Assembly: GCA_905250885.1 (NCBI GenBank)
Contig: CAJNOQ010002546.1
Location: forward strand, 1-23,806
From: Didymodactylos carnosus
Lineage: Eukaryota; Rotifera; Eurotatoria; Philodinida; Philodinidae
Reading direction: 5' to 3'
DNA length: 23,806 nt
The position numbers and the translations under genes were made by a program. The notes under the pieces are model-generated. The model saw nothing but the letters and a program-made list of their open reading frames with translations, made no database searches and was not told the origin of the DNA. Below are positions 1 to 10,244 of the stretch, piece after piece (position 1 is the stretch's first letter; each line of letters begins with the position of its first letter).

Positions 1-1191
1 TTGTCACGAATAGGTGATAATAAACGATTACTATCAGCGCGTTGTTGATGATTATGACATGATGAGGAATATAATTGGTATGTTCCATCTACATGTTGTT
101 TGGCTTTTAACTGATATGAACATGCAGACATGTTGACGGACATGCAGATATGAACATGAGATTATATTCTGAACATTTGTATGTTATTGATAGATAACTG
201 TTGCATGGTTCAGTACGATATGTACAAACATTATGTTGCTTAATTAATGTTGAAAGATAATCTTTATTAATACCTGATGAAAGCTCTTGCCAAATTCGAC
301 GAGACATGGCAGAAAACAATAGAAAAAATAATGCTTTGATTTTTATATGATTTTTTTACGACGATATGTAATTTTTAATAAATGAGCGAATAATGTGGTG
401 CTGAAAAACAAACGATTTTTCCTTTTATTCTTCCACTAACACAATAATATGTTTGTCCTTAATAGCATCAGCAGCTGGAATTATTTTTAGTTGTTCTTAA
501 TTGGCACAAATGATCATATTAAACAATTTTCTTAATCGGTGATTAATTAAGGAAAACATGATCATCAATTAAGAAATATTATATAAGATAAAATATCATC
601 AATTAAGCATATAGTGTTGTGTTAGTTATACACTTGTGCAACAAACAATCGAGATCTCTTCCATGTTTTCCATCCAATTAACTGAATTGAGATCTATTAG
701 ACATTTTTTCCGAGATCCATTTCATGATTTTGAAATAAAAAAAATTATTTTTAAAAATCTTTTTCATGTTTTTTTATACAACTAAGTCAATCTAGATCTA
801 ATCCGCGGTATTTCGGAGATCTTTTCTCGTTTTGCCCATAAGAGTTAATGAAAAAAAAATGCAAAAGAAACGATAGATTTTATATATTTTCTCTCTTATA
901 CAAACATGGAAGAGAAGCTATTTACATTCTACGATTGTTACGTTTGCTCCGTTTGTTGCGATCAAAATTTTTGGTGGCTTCCCTATGTTAGAAATGTGGA
1001 GCTCGATTTGGTATACGCATTTCTGAGTGAAACCAACAAATCAGGAAAACGTTAAGAGCGAAAAACTATGAAAAGGTATACTCTGTAGAATTAGCATCTT
1101 GAAACTTTTTATTAAGCGAATGTATTTGCAGGCTATAGCATGCAAAGATGGAGCTTGAATTTCTCTACAAAAGGAGTATATATTGTCCTGA
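1..1191. other. AT-rich non-coding stretch with small repeats
   Basis: I see no convincing coding exon here. The stretch is strongly AT-rich. It contains an imperfect inverted repeat at 510-565 (outer ends ATGATCAT/ATGATCAT, arms continuing through TTTTCTTAAT and ATTAATTAAGGAAAA). It also has a cluster of GACATG/GAACATG words at 110-160 and several GAGATCT or AGATCT words at 640-830. None of these matches an element type I can name. Confidence 0.5.
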
Positions 1192-1434
1192 ATGATGACG
1201 GTTAGAGTTACTATATATGACCATAAGACCAGTAGGTACCAGTTCCGAAATCGAGTATCCATCTTTGTTGTCCCCTATCTCGAAAAAGGGAAACAGTTAG
1301 TAGCATTGGAAAGCCCCGACTCAAACCATGCACACCTGTCACTACCTGATCGAAACGGATCCTTAGGAGTGTATACATTAAATTTTGATTTTATGAAGAG
1401 AAAGCTTAGAAGCCAGTTAAGGCCAACGATTTGA
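1192..1434 (+). CDS. Weak hypothetical ORF, 80 codons
   Basis: An ATG-to-TGA frame of 80 codons with charged and polar residues and no domain I recognise. It ends in a basic stretch (MKRKLRSQLRP). There is no signal peptide or membrane segment, and no clear splice site joins it to the gene that starts downstream. An overlapping open frame lies on the other strand. It may be chance; I list it because it is the only moderately long frame before the first gene and could contribute to that gene's missing 5' end. Confidence 0.15.
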   Translation: MMTVRVTIYDHKTSRYQFRNRVSIFVVPYLEKGKQLVALESPDSNHAHLSLPDRNGSLGVYTLNFDFMKRKLRSQLRPTI

Positions 1435-1499
1435 TCGTGAGATCAAGGCGTTTCGAGGCCTAAACTCCCGTCCTTTCTGTATCGATGAAAAGACAACCC

Positions 1500-1670
1500 G
1501 TTTCTCCCGAGTGATCTCCCTCTCACCTTTTCCCCTCTTTCATTCATACTCATGGTCTTTGTTATTTCTTTCTTTCTTTCCTTTCGTTCATTCTGCTCTT
1601 TTTTCCTCCCTCTTTCATTTTCGCATTTCACTTGCGAAGTGCTATTTGGCTTCGCCTCTGCGCATCTTTC
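1500..1670. repeat. Polypyrimidine-rich tract
   Basis: The + strand is almost entirely C and T over about 120 bases, with CTTT and CCCTCTTT words, and then changes abruptly to mixed sequence. Open frames on both strands here are products of the biased composition. A second pyrimidine-rich tract lies at about 9150-9290. Each is followed by the same 13-mer TGAAAGTTTAGGG (1822-1834 and 9343-9355), so the two places may hold fragments of one repeat family. Confidence 0.5.
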
Positions 1671-1703
1671 TTCCAAATAAAAAACGTAAACTAAGCCAGT
1701 TAA

Positions 1704-2008
1704 GAGTGGACAAAAGCACTTTTTTTGGTCCCGGTCCCGGTAGTTTGTCCCTTTAAAAAATGTTTTTTTAAAAAAGTACTGTTTTTCAGAAATTTGTAAA
1801 GATGATCGTTTTTTTTGGATGTGAAAGTTTAGGGGCGTCTGTGAAGAAATTTTTTCAAAGGTTCACTTTTTTTACGGTTTTTCTCGAATTTTTCATTTTT
1901 TTGTTGAACTTGTTTTTTACATGGAACCGTCTTTCCGGAAAAAGTTTTTTTGGTCTCGGTCGCGGCTCAAAAATAATTTCGGTCCCGCAGAATCGGAACC
2001 GTCCACCC
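1704..2008. mobile_element. Short inverted-repeat element flanked by TTAA
   Basis: About 305 bp bounded by TTAA at 1700-1703 and 2009-2012. The ends are inverted: GAGTGGAC on the left and GGGTGGAC (reverse complement) on the right. Just inside each end are GGTCCCGGTCCCGGT-type words, partly in opposite orientation. No transposase is present, so it would be non-autonomous. The TTAA duplication suggests a piggyBac-type mover, while the GGGTGGAC end and GGTCC repeats also resemble some hAT MITEs. The short terminal match keeps confidence moderate. Confidence 0.4.
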
Positions 2009-2216
2009 TTAAAGTCAGTGCAACTTTCTAACATATCCATAAAAAACCTTCGCTTCTGGTTCGCGAGATATAATCATCCCAAAGATGGACATGCAACTTC
2101 CAAACTGGCCCTTTATTGATCTTATGGGCATCATCCAGAACGATAAATATTCATTTTTTAGCCCTGCTTAAAAGCTGCATCTTTATGTGTCATCCGTTTA
2201 GAAACAAATCATCTAT

Positions 2217-2279
2217 GTATATATATATATTAAGTTTTTCGGTGCACAAGGCTGTCCACACTACTTAATATATATATAC
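2217..2279. repeat. AT-rich hairpin
   Basis: GTATATATATATATTAAG at 2217-2234 is mirrored by CTTAATATATATATAC at 2264-2279, with a 29-base loop. The words CTGTCCACACTA and CAGCCCACACTA lie in and beside the loop as an imperfect direct repeat. This is either a small foldback or dinucleotide-repeat expansion. No function can be read from it. Confidence 0.5.
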
Positions 2280-2443
2280 GACAGCCCACACTATCTGTCT
2301 GTTGATATTTTTTCCCACAACACCTAGAATATTTCTCTTAGTACAGAGATTTGCTCGCGAACTTATTTAAAAAGGTTTTGTTAGAAGTCCAGCAAAGAAA
2401 TCCATTGCCCTACATTTCTTTTTTTGTTTCTCTCCTCTACTAG

Positions 2444-5400
2444 TGACAGAGCAACAAATTTATTCGATGTAATTCCAATTATCTCTCAAGTTAAATCATG
2501 CGTTCAACTCCTCTTTGGTGATCCTGCACAGGCATTGAAAACGCAGGAAAAATTTTTCATAAATTGTCCAATTTTGTCACAATGGAAATCTTTCATTCAA
2601 TTAGTTGATGGAGATCTTGGAGAAGCATGGCGAACACAAAAAGAATTTTTCTCTTTTTGGTTGCAAACTGCGGTTGCCTTTGCGGAAGGTACACCCGGTG
2701 TTGGCCATATTATTGGTAAGTACTTCTTTTTTTTTTTAAACTTTCCAATCGTCTCTTTTTTGCGTCTCAGGTGCGCTAGCATATATGGCTGGTTACCCCG
2801 AAACTGGAGAACGTGCTATGAAAAATGCCTCACGAACAAGTGGTGTCATTCTCGGTGCTGCTGTTGGTCTATTTTTTGGAGGACCTTTGGGAGCAGCGGC
2901 TGGCGCCGTCGGTGGTGGACTTTTGATGGATTTACTCATCACTGGTGTTGAATCGGCGGTCAAAAATGAATATAGCCCAAATGGATATCTTGCTTCTATC
3001 GATCAAATTCAAAAAGGTACAGTTTTACTTCTTACATAGTCTAAGGAAAGTAATTTGTTCTATGGAAATGTTTTAAAAAAAATTCATATTCGAAAACTAA
3101 AAATATTTTCCTACCTTTCGAACTTCTACAGAAAAATAAAAGTATAGTAAAGTAGTACCTTTTTTTTTAAATATTTTAAGTAAAACTTTGTAAGTATGAA
3201 AAGTATCACTTTTCTAGTGGTTTCCACGGGCTCGTCAGAAATGAAATGTAGAACTAATGATCAGGGTTGGCAAAAGTTAGAGTTGCTATCAAAGATTTAA
3301 TTCAATAAAAGTTAAGTCAAGTCGCTGTATTTTCTCAGCTCGTCTGATGTAAATGCTGAGGAAATACAGATAATCGGCAGCACAGAGGACAGATTCGTAT
3401 AAGAAGTTAATTTAACCTAATTGCAGAAAGTAATCGGAACCCCTTAGTTTGGAAGGAGCTCGAGTTGCTAAAGATTTTTTATAATGATAATAGTAGGATA
3501 CCTCTTCTCGGCTATGTGGAGCGAATATATGATAAGTCGAACCTGTGGTCTCCTCATGAAGAAGATTGGAAACTTAGGTCATATCTTCTTCTTCTTCGAA
3601 AATTCATTTTCTAAACTACACAAACATAGGTTTCAGAGGGGCATTCATTCAGGTATCAAGACATCGGAGTTTCTTTTTTTATTACCTCCAAATAACTCGG
3701 CTCCAATTCGGTATTCGACGGTTTTTGATTTCGATTTCTGATTGGGCATCTTTCTCTGTTATAGTCAGAAATGCTGAAAAAGTAACCAAAAGCAAACCAC
3801 CTGTAAATTGGATTCTCTCGCAGTAGGTCTTCTTTTTTCGAGCATTTCCAAAACCAACTGTTTTGACACTGTTTTTCCAACTGTTGGAGGACGAGTTGTT
3901 GTTGCCTTTGATTGCAACCTTCTCTAATAGCATTCTCTGCTGCGCACACCAAAAAAGTGCTCCTGCAATAATACTACTATACTTTTTCCTTCCCCTTCCT
4001 TCTGTACACACCACACACTCTTTGATGATTTCAAATCGTAAAATAGAGAAGCGACCGAGGGACCAACCTTATTTTCGCTCCCTATAGAACTGATTTGAAT
4101 TATTCTACACTCGGCCTGCTGAAGTGTCGTTCAGATGGGGTTTCTCTCTGTTTTTAACAATATGCGGCTTGGGCGAAAAGAGGAATTTGACAAATTTTCA
4201 ATTGGACATGTGCCATTAAGAGAGGCATCGCGAGAAAATCGACTATTTCCTAGAATCGCTGGCACGGCAAAAAATAGATTTGGTTGAAAGTATTTTTCTT
4301 TGATAGCCCACACAAAATAAGGGTAGTCCGTACCTGGAAATGATTTTCGAATACGTCTGTGAAACGTTATAGAATTTTTACGAAAAGTGTCAAAAACGAA
4401 AGTGTCGTTTTTCTCAAATTAGTATTTCTTTTTTATCTCTGTCGTTTCTCTACCGATCATTTCGAGCAACATCTCATTGGATAGAGCTCATCGAGCTGCA
4501 TCTGTCCATGTTGTCTAATGAAAAGTACAGAGAACCAACTCATACTCTTTCTAACTTCATCCTGTCGCTATTAAACGAGTAAGGGAAAAAAAGAGCGCAC
4601 CATTTTAGAACGGCACGGCAAAAACAAAAAAAGTCTCCTTGTGAACTTGATCAGACCTCTTTTGTGTCCTTCTTCCGATGCTGTTGGAAGAGTTTTTATA
4701 AAAGCAGTAGTTCTAGTCTTTTCACAAATCTATACAGAATAAAATACAATCCCATCGAGAAAAACGATGCCGAGAAAGAATAAACAAAAGTCTCCGAGAT
4801 CTACCTTCTCAACTACTTATTGAACAGGAGCGTCGTCGCCGTCCTCTGGACAAACTACAGATAATAGAAATGGCTACATCACACATTCAATACCTGAATC
4901 TAGGGAGAAAAGCGCGAGGTGCGAAATGCCCCACAGCTTAGGTTGGCAAAACGGCCGATCGTCGAGCTATACATTAAAATATCTTCCGCTTCTCTAAGTA
5001 CCTATGCTGAAAGACACATATTCTTGATCAGCTCTAGCTCCTCTACAAACCTATACTATCAGCCGATTTTTATCGGGCATATTCAAGCGACGAGGCTTCT
5101 TGCCGTTCAATGAGTCACTTTTTGGCGCGTTCGGGTGCGTTTAGTAAAAAATCGATAACTTTTTACTAGTAAGTCATGGAGAGAGATTAAGCTCTTATAC
5201 GAATCTCTCCTTTTTTTTACCGATTATCTGACAGTATTTCCTAACCATTTACATCGGAGGAAATATTTCTGCTGAGAACGCAATCATAATTGTTTGATAG
5301 TGAATTGACTCACTTTTGTTGAATTATTAAGTCTTTGAAGCAGCAGCTCTAATTGTGACTCTTTGCAATTTCATTTCTAATGATCTCATCGAGTCCACGA

Positions 5401-7111
5401 ATGAAAATTTGCTTTGCAGAACCCTTTCTAATAAAAGTAGAGGTACATTTCATATGACAACTCGCTGAAAAACTTATTTTGGTCGTACACCATGGACGAC
5501 AAAAAAAATATATATTACTTTACAGTTCTTTTCTCAAAAAGAACAAGCGACCATAGGCGATATTGTCGATATTCTCTGTGGTGTTACTGTGGAAGCAAGT
5601 ATGGCCTATTTATTCGCAAAACAAAGTGCACGTGTTCGTACGGCTGCGTTCGATGAATATCAAATGGATCCAAATAAAATACGTTTTAGTCAGACGAGTG
5701 TTGCTGGACAAAATGTAGATAATATGGCTGCAGCGATGATGAAAAATCAACACAAAGGAAAAATGCCGTATGTATTTCTCTTTTACTGGTTTCTTATGCG
5801 TACTGAAAATGATGTCCTCTTCAATGTCAGAATATTTTATTGACAACAATCTGCACCAAATAAATGAAAACCGTCCATGTCGGTTTTCACCTGTTTGTGC
5901 GCCAGATCTTTCAGCAGTTTTATTTTAAGAGCAACCCCATACTATGATATCCCATTTGAGCCGCCTTTTCAAGGCGAACAAATTTACATATCCTTTTCTT
6001 TCTTCTTTTTTTTCGGAACTAATTTTGCTTCCTCATGGGAAATGTGGATGGCACTGACGAGTCTTGCAGACTCTCCGGATTCAGTGCCGTATGAAATGGC
6101 TGTATTAGATCGCATTGAGCTGAAATTTTTATGGAAGTCTATCCTTTACATATCTAACATGCCATCTAAATTGCATCAAGATCGGTCAAGATCTCTGAAT
6201 TTTGGAAAGTCGAGTTTTTGAAGGCTTTCGACCATTTTTACATGAGGATTCACTTCAAAAAGTCCAATAAATATCATATTTGTGATCAGCATGAAAAACT
6301 GGGATGAAGTGAACGTTGTGGATAGTTTCTTCGTCTAGAGTCTCGATCGGTCAAGATGCGTCCCGAAAATTCTAATAAGACACAGAGTACATCATTCGAT
6401 TTACACAAATATGATATTTATTGGACTTTTTGAAGTGAATCTTCATGTAAAAATGCTCAAAAGCCTTTAAAAACCCGACTTTTTAAATTCAGAGATCTTG
6501 CCGACCTTGAAGCAATTTAGATGGCATGTTAGACATGAAAAGGACAGACTTCGATAAAAATTTCAGCTTAATGCGACTAATCCAGCCATTCTAAACGACA
6601 CTGAAACCGAAGAGTCTGCAAGAGTCTCCAGCGACGTCCACTTTTCTCCATGAGGAATTTTTTTCCCCTTTTCTATCCTAATTACAGTTATTCGATGCCA
6701 GCAATTGATGTAGTGGAAATGCCTGATGGTCTCTATACAGCTGTGGACAATCGTCGTTTAGCAGCTGCACGAGAAGCAGGTGTTCCTGTTTTTGTACGAA
6801 AAATCAAAGGGGATACATGTGTGCCAGCGGATCAGGCTGCAAGATTTCCTGGTGCTAATAATCGTACACCGGAAGTTTGGAGTGAAGCTGTTCAAAATCG
6901 AGTGGCGAATCAAAAGCCCAAAGCAGATGTAAGAGTAAATCCATTTGGATTTATGGATGCGCCGAGGAAAACGGATAGCTGTGGAGGTGGAGGGGGATAT
7001 GCGCACCCGTTCTTCGATAAATATGCTGCTCCTGCATCCGAAACTCTGACTACACTATTCAATATATTTACTGCACAACGATCATCGATTAGCAGAAGAA
7101 AGAAACGATAA
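2444..7111 (+). CDS. Spliced gene, 5' partial: repeat protein with C-terminal ParB-like domain
   Basis: Exons read as 2444-2715, 2771-3016, 5542-5767 and 6688-7111; the phases agree at every junction (GTAAGT/CTCAG, GTACAG/AAAAG, GTATGT/TACAG). The acceptor at 5541 is weak and was chosen by phase. The exons give 388 visible residues ending at TAA 7109. No ATG opens the first exon, which follows a polypyrimidine tract and TAG, so a 5' exon is missing. Residues 14-69 are two copies of a unit with pattern SQ.KS..QL..GD...A..TQ..FF. Residues 115-150 are a Gly/Ala-rich hydrophobic block. Residues 218-279 carry KIRFSQTS and then MPDGLYTAVDNRRLAAAREAG, the pattern of ParB-like nuclease domains seen in bacterial polymorphic toxins and invertebrate proteins. 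The C-terminus has a CGGGGGY cluster and a basic tail (RRKKR). Inferred: a foreign-derived or toxin-like domain in an animal gene. Activity is unknown. Confidence 0.75.
3017..5541. other. 2.5-kb intron of the ParB-like gene
   Basis: This span separates two phase-compatible exons and is far longer than the 55-base intron before it (2716-2770). It has no clear transposon termini. It contains direct words GTTGCTATCAAAGATTT and GTTGCTAAAGATTTT (about 3280 and 3467), a 9-bp hairpin GGAGAGATT/AATCTCTCC near 5179-5209, and one coding-like short frame at 4135-4287. The open frames on both strands at 3650-4090 overlap one another and look like chance. Confidence 0.5.
4135..4287 (+). CDS. Short coding-like ORF inside intron, possible transposase remnant
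   Basis: A 50-codon frame from ATG 4135 (second ATG at 4162) to TGA 4285. The product is strongly charged, with the stretch RKEEFDKFSIG followed by PLREASREN, so it looks more protein-like than the surrounding AT-rich frames. The F..F.IG.V..LREA spacing loosely recalls the first helix of Tc1/mariner helix-turn-helix domains, but the second helix does not follow. I cannot identify it. It could be a decayed transposon fragment or an unannotated exon. Confidence 0.2.
   Translation: MGFLSVFNNMRLGRKEEFDKFSIGHVPLREASRENRLFPRIAGTAKNRFG
6018..6656. mobile_element. Inverted-repeat (foldback) element in last intron
   Basis: The left arm 6018-6277 and right arm 6411-6656 are reverse complements of each other at roughly 85% by eye, separated by about 130 bases. 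Both arms run from TTCCTCATGG at the outside to CCAATAAATATCAT at the inside. The element lies wholly within the intron 5768-6687. No transposase is encoded; the 114-codon frame at 5877-6221 only reads through the arm. Terminal duplications are not clear. A virtually identical copy of the left arm lies at 9478-9737. Confidence 0.7.
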
Positions 7112-7195
7112 ACTAGACACACACAGAGAGAGAGAGACTGCTGCTATTTTCTTGTTATTTGTGTTGTACTAACTATTGTATCCTAGATAAAAACG

Positions 7196-8186
7196 CACAG
7201 TGGGCATTTTTCTATAGAGCAGGCGGACATATGCTGTAGAAGTGATATGAAAGCCTATAAACACGTTTTTCTATAGGTTTTCGAATATGCTCTTTCTAAT
7301 GATGAGATTTTCAGAACCCAAAAGTAATTCCTTGTGGGCTTTCTGGAGACTGGATCTCTGGAAAACCCATAAAAAATATTTTTACGTTTCGAAAACCTCA
7401 CTATTGGAGAGATCATATTCGAAAACCTATAAAAAATGTGTTTATAGACTTGTGTACTATTACTAAAATAAATATCCAAATTCCTAGCAAAATTTGCTGC
7501 GGAGAGGCTTTCAACTGTATAATTCGGTTTGATCGAAAATATTTCTGCAGAAAAATTAAAAAGCTATATATCATTCGATGCAGCTTTTCACGCTGATTCC
7601 GAATATGATATTATATTTGATGAAAAGTGTGTTGACGAATGAGAAATCTTCGAAATACGCAGAAAACCTTAGGAATTTTGAAAAATTCGTAATTCGGTTT
7701 TAAAAATACATCGAGAAAAGTCGAATATACTGTAGATAGAGTAGGTGCTGAAGACCATTTGTGTTTATTTAGATGTTACTTTTAAGTGAGGGCAGCGGGG
7801 GGCAAACGACTATACTGAGGTAGTCCTTTGTGGGACTGACGTTAGGAAGATTCGATGCGCTGCTACTCCTCGATTTCTAATTGAAGTAGACACATTTTGG
7901 TATGAGTAGATAGGTTAGGATCGCCTGATTCCGAATATGTGCTTTCCAATCGTTAAATATCACTGAGAGAGAACAAAGAATCACGGTTACATGCAAAGGT
8001 AGTTCGTTGGGTGGTACTCCATACACATTTCGTGTAGTTCAATTTTCTCTCGAACGACTCGATCTCAAAATAGACATTTATACACCATTCGATAGAGAAT
8101 TTTCAGGGCTACATTTTACACTATCTATTTTTGAAAAACGAATAACTTTGCTTTTCTGCCTCATTTCCGCCTGGATGCCCACTGTG
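7196..8186. mobile_element. 991-bp non-autonomous element with CACAGTG termini and 5-bp TSD (Transib-like)
   Basis: The ends are a perfect 12-bp inverted repeat CACAGTGGGCAT (7196-7207 and 8175-8186). They are flanked by the direct repeat AAACG (7191-7195 and 8187-8191). Transib and RAG-like transposons are known for CACWRTG-type heptamer ends and 5-bp target duplications. This match, and the absence of CACTA-type 2-3-bp duplications, is the basis of the call. No RAG1-like coding is visible in any frame, so it would need a transposase in trans. It begins 84 bases after the stop of the ParB-like gene, in its likely 3' UTR. Confidence 0.6.
7255..7447. repeat. Inverted repeat inside the Transib-like element
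   Basis: The arm 7255-7300 is matched by the reverse complement of 7403-7447, sharing CTATAAACAC, TATAGGTTTTCGAATATG and CTCTYYAAT. The loop is about 100 bases. It lies close to the left end of the 991-bp element, so the transcribed region could form a long stem. A canonical AATAAA occurs at 7467-7472 on the + strand, the nearest such site after the stop at 7111. Confidence 0.6.
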
Positions 8187-8191
8187 AAACG

Positions 8192-9045
8192 TGTATACCG
8201 GTGCTAAACTAACTTATTGAGAAATGTTTGCCTACTCGAGTGCTATGCGGACCCAGGGGGTCAAAATAAAAACAATCGCTGAATAAATAGCTAATAAGAT
8301 GAACCTCCTTTGTGCAAGCGTTTGCGCAATTTGCAGCAGTGCTGGTAACATTAGAACGTCACAAGATCAAAAGGCGAGGTCAAAACAGTCAAATACCGGC
8401 TTTTCAGAAGAACTTCTAAAGTGACCCTACCTGCCTCCGGCCCACTTACCGTATTTGTGTGACTCAACTACAGTAGTGTGCTTTCGAATAGATATTTTAA
8501 GAGAGACATTTCGAGTGTATCAAGCATTGGCCAAGCGTACATGGAAAGCATTAGAAATTCAGATTTGGATCAAAGTATGAGAGGATCTCGAGTAACCTTT
8601 AGAACTAAAGTTTCATGAATTTTGGACATCGCCTTCCCGAGTTATCGAATTTCGAATCATTTTTTCAGATAAAATCTCCACAGTGTTCGGTAAAGAATTT
8701 ATAGCTCCGCCATTTCACATCAGTTCTTTCCGCGCTACATCTCATTGAGAGCGTGAGAAATTGAACATTCTGGCGTATTTAGACATAGGAAACAAAATTT
8801 TCTTTGAATAGAATAATATCTCACGAAGGATTGGACAAAATAGCTATAAACTATAGTTATCTGGCATCGCTTTTGCGTGCAGAATTTGAATCTGATCAAC
8901 CAAAATTCCTGTTGAGGAAGTTAGTATCTGGCTGGCACCTCAACCGGTGTGGGATGAGATGTGTGAAGCAGAACTTTTTTCCTATAAGACTTTTGCCAAA
9001 TTTTATTTTACACTTGTAAAGTCATTTCTCATGCACTATCGAAAC
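8192..9045. other. Non-coding spacer
   Basis: I see nothing I can name here. The frame at 8804-9019 does not start with ATG and matches no family I know. The G+C is slightly higher than in flanking DNA at 8220-8470, without a persuasive reading frame. Confidence 0.4.
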
Positions 9046-9477
9046 TAGGGGTGGTAAAGTTACGTTTAAGTTTAAAAGTTTCTTTTTTAAACTTTTAAAC
9101 TTATAAACTTATAAACTAGGTAACATACACGAAATGAAGTGGGTAGAGAGAGGTTCTTTTACTTATATCTTCCTATATCTTCTGGCATGCCTCCCTTAGT
9201 TCCTCTTTTCTTTCCTATTTTTGACGGGCTTTCTCTTTCTGAGTCCCACTCCCTTTTAGTGCTTGGTTACTCTTGTATCCCTTCCGTTTTTCGAAAAATG
9301 TTTGCCTTCAGCGAAGTTTTTTAAGTAAAAACTTTTTTAAAATGAAAGTTTAGGGCAATCTGTAGTCGAAAATTTTCGAAAAATCTCGTTTTTGAGGGGC
9401 GGGTCAAAAAAAATTCGAAAAGTACCTGTTTTTTCAAAAGATTCTTCTCCTTCACCGTGAAAATTTTTTACACAACT

Positions 9478-9737
9478 ATGATATTTATTGGACTTTTTGA
9501 AGTGAATCCTCATGTAAAAATGGTCGAAAGCCTTCAAAAACTCGACTTTCCAAAATTCAGAGATCTTGACCGATCTTGATGCAATTTAGATGGCATGTTA
9601 GATATGTAAAGGATAGACTTCCATAAAAATTTCAGCTCAATGCGATCTAATACAGCCATTTCATACGGCACTGAATCCGGAGAGTCTGCAAGACTCGTCA
9701 GTGCCATCCACATTTCCCATGAGGAAGCAAAATTAGT
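9478..9737. repeat. Solo arm of the intron foldback element, nearly identical copy
   Basis: Reading the minus strand of 9478-9737 reproduces 6018-6277 over about 260 bases with no difference I could find by eye beyond the edges. The intron's own right arm (6411-6656) is clearly more diverged. The copy sits inside the putative hAT-type element, so it is either a nested insertion or a gene-conversion product. Confidence 0.75.
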
Positions 9738-10244
9738 AATTCTAACTAAATTAGTAATTCTAAGTTCTAAATTTTTTTGAGCTTAAGAGAACTCGAATAG
9801 CAATGTTTCAGATTACTTTGTTTGTCAGAATATCGAGGATACCTTATTGATATACCCGCGGCATTTATGTATTTCTCCTTGTGAAGAGTGTAAAGTCAAA
9901 ACTACTACTGATCGTAAGCGTCGTCTTACGAATAACTTTCAATAGAGATTATATTTTTTATAGTTCAGTTGAGATTTTAGTCTAATTTCTTTGAATTTCT
10001 TTTGAATAAAGTTAAAAAGATTTCTTAACCTACTGGAGAAGCAAGTCGAAAGAATATCGAAACTATGAAGAATGCAACTTCCTTTGATCTATCCTCACAG
10101 ACAAATGCCGTCTAAAACAGATTGCAGTTTGATCTAAATGTGATTACATTATGCTCCTTTAAAAACTATACATATAACATGGAATACTTTTAGAAATGTC
10201 CGTAAAAAAAACCGTTTTGACCATTTTATTCCATCTACTTTTTC

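Noticed and set aside
3656..4087. Overlapping 74-110 codon frames on both strands
   Set aside because: Three frames overlap with compositional, low-information products inside the 2.5-kb intron.
5877..6221. 114-codon + frame in the last intron
   Set aside because: It runs through the arm of the foldback element and the polypyrimidine stretch before it; no motif, and the splice phases of the neighbouring exons require this to be intron.
7196..8186. CACTA/EnSpm element
   Set aside because: The ends read CACAGTG, not CACTA, and the flanking duplication is 5 bp instead of 2-3 bp.
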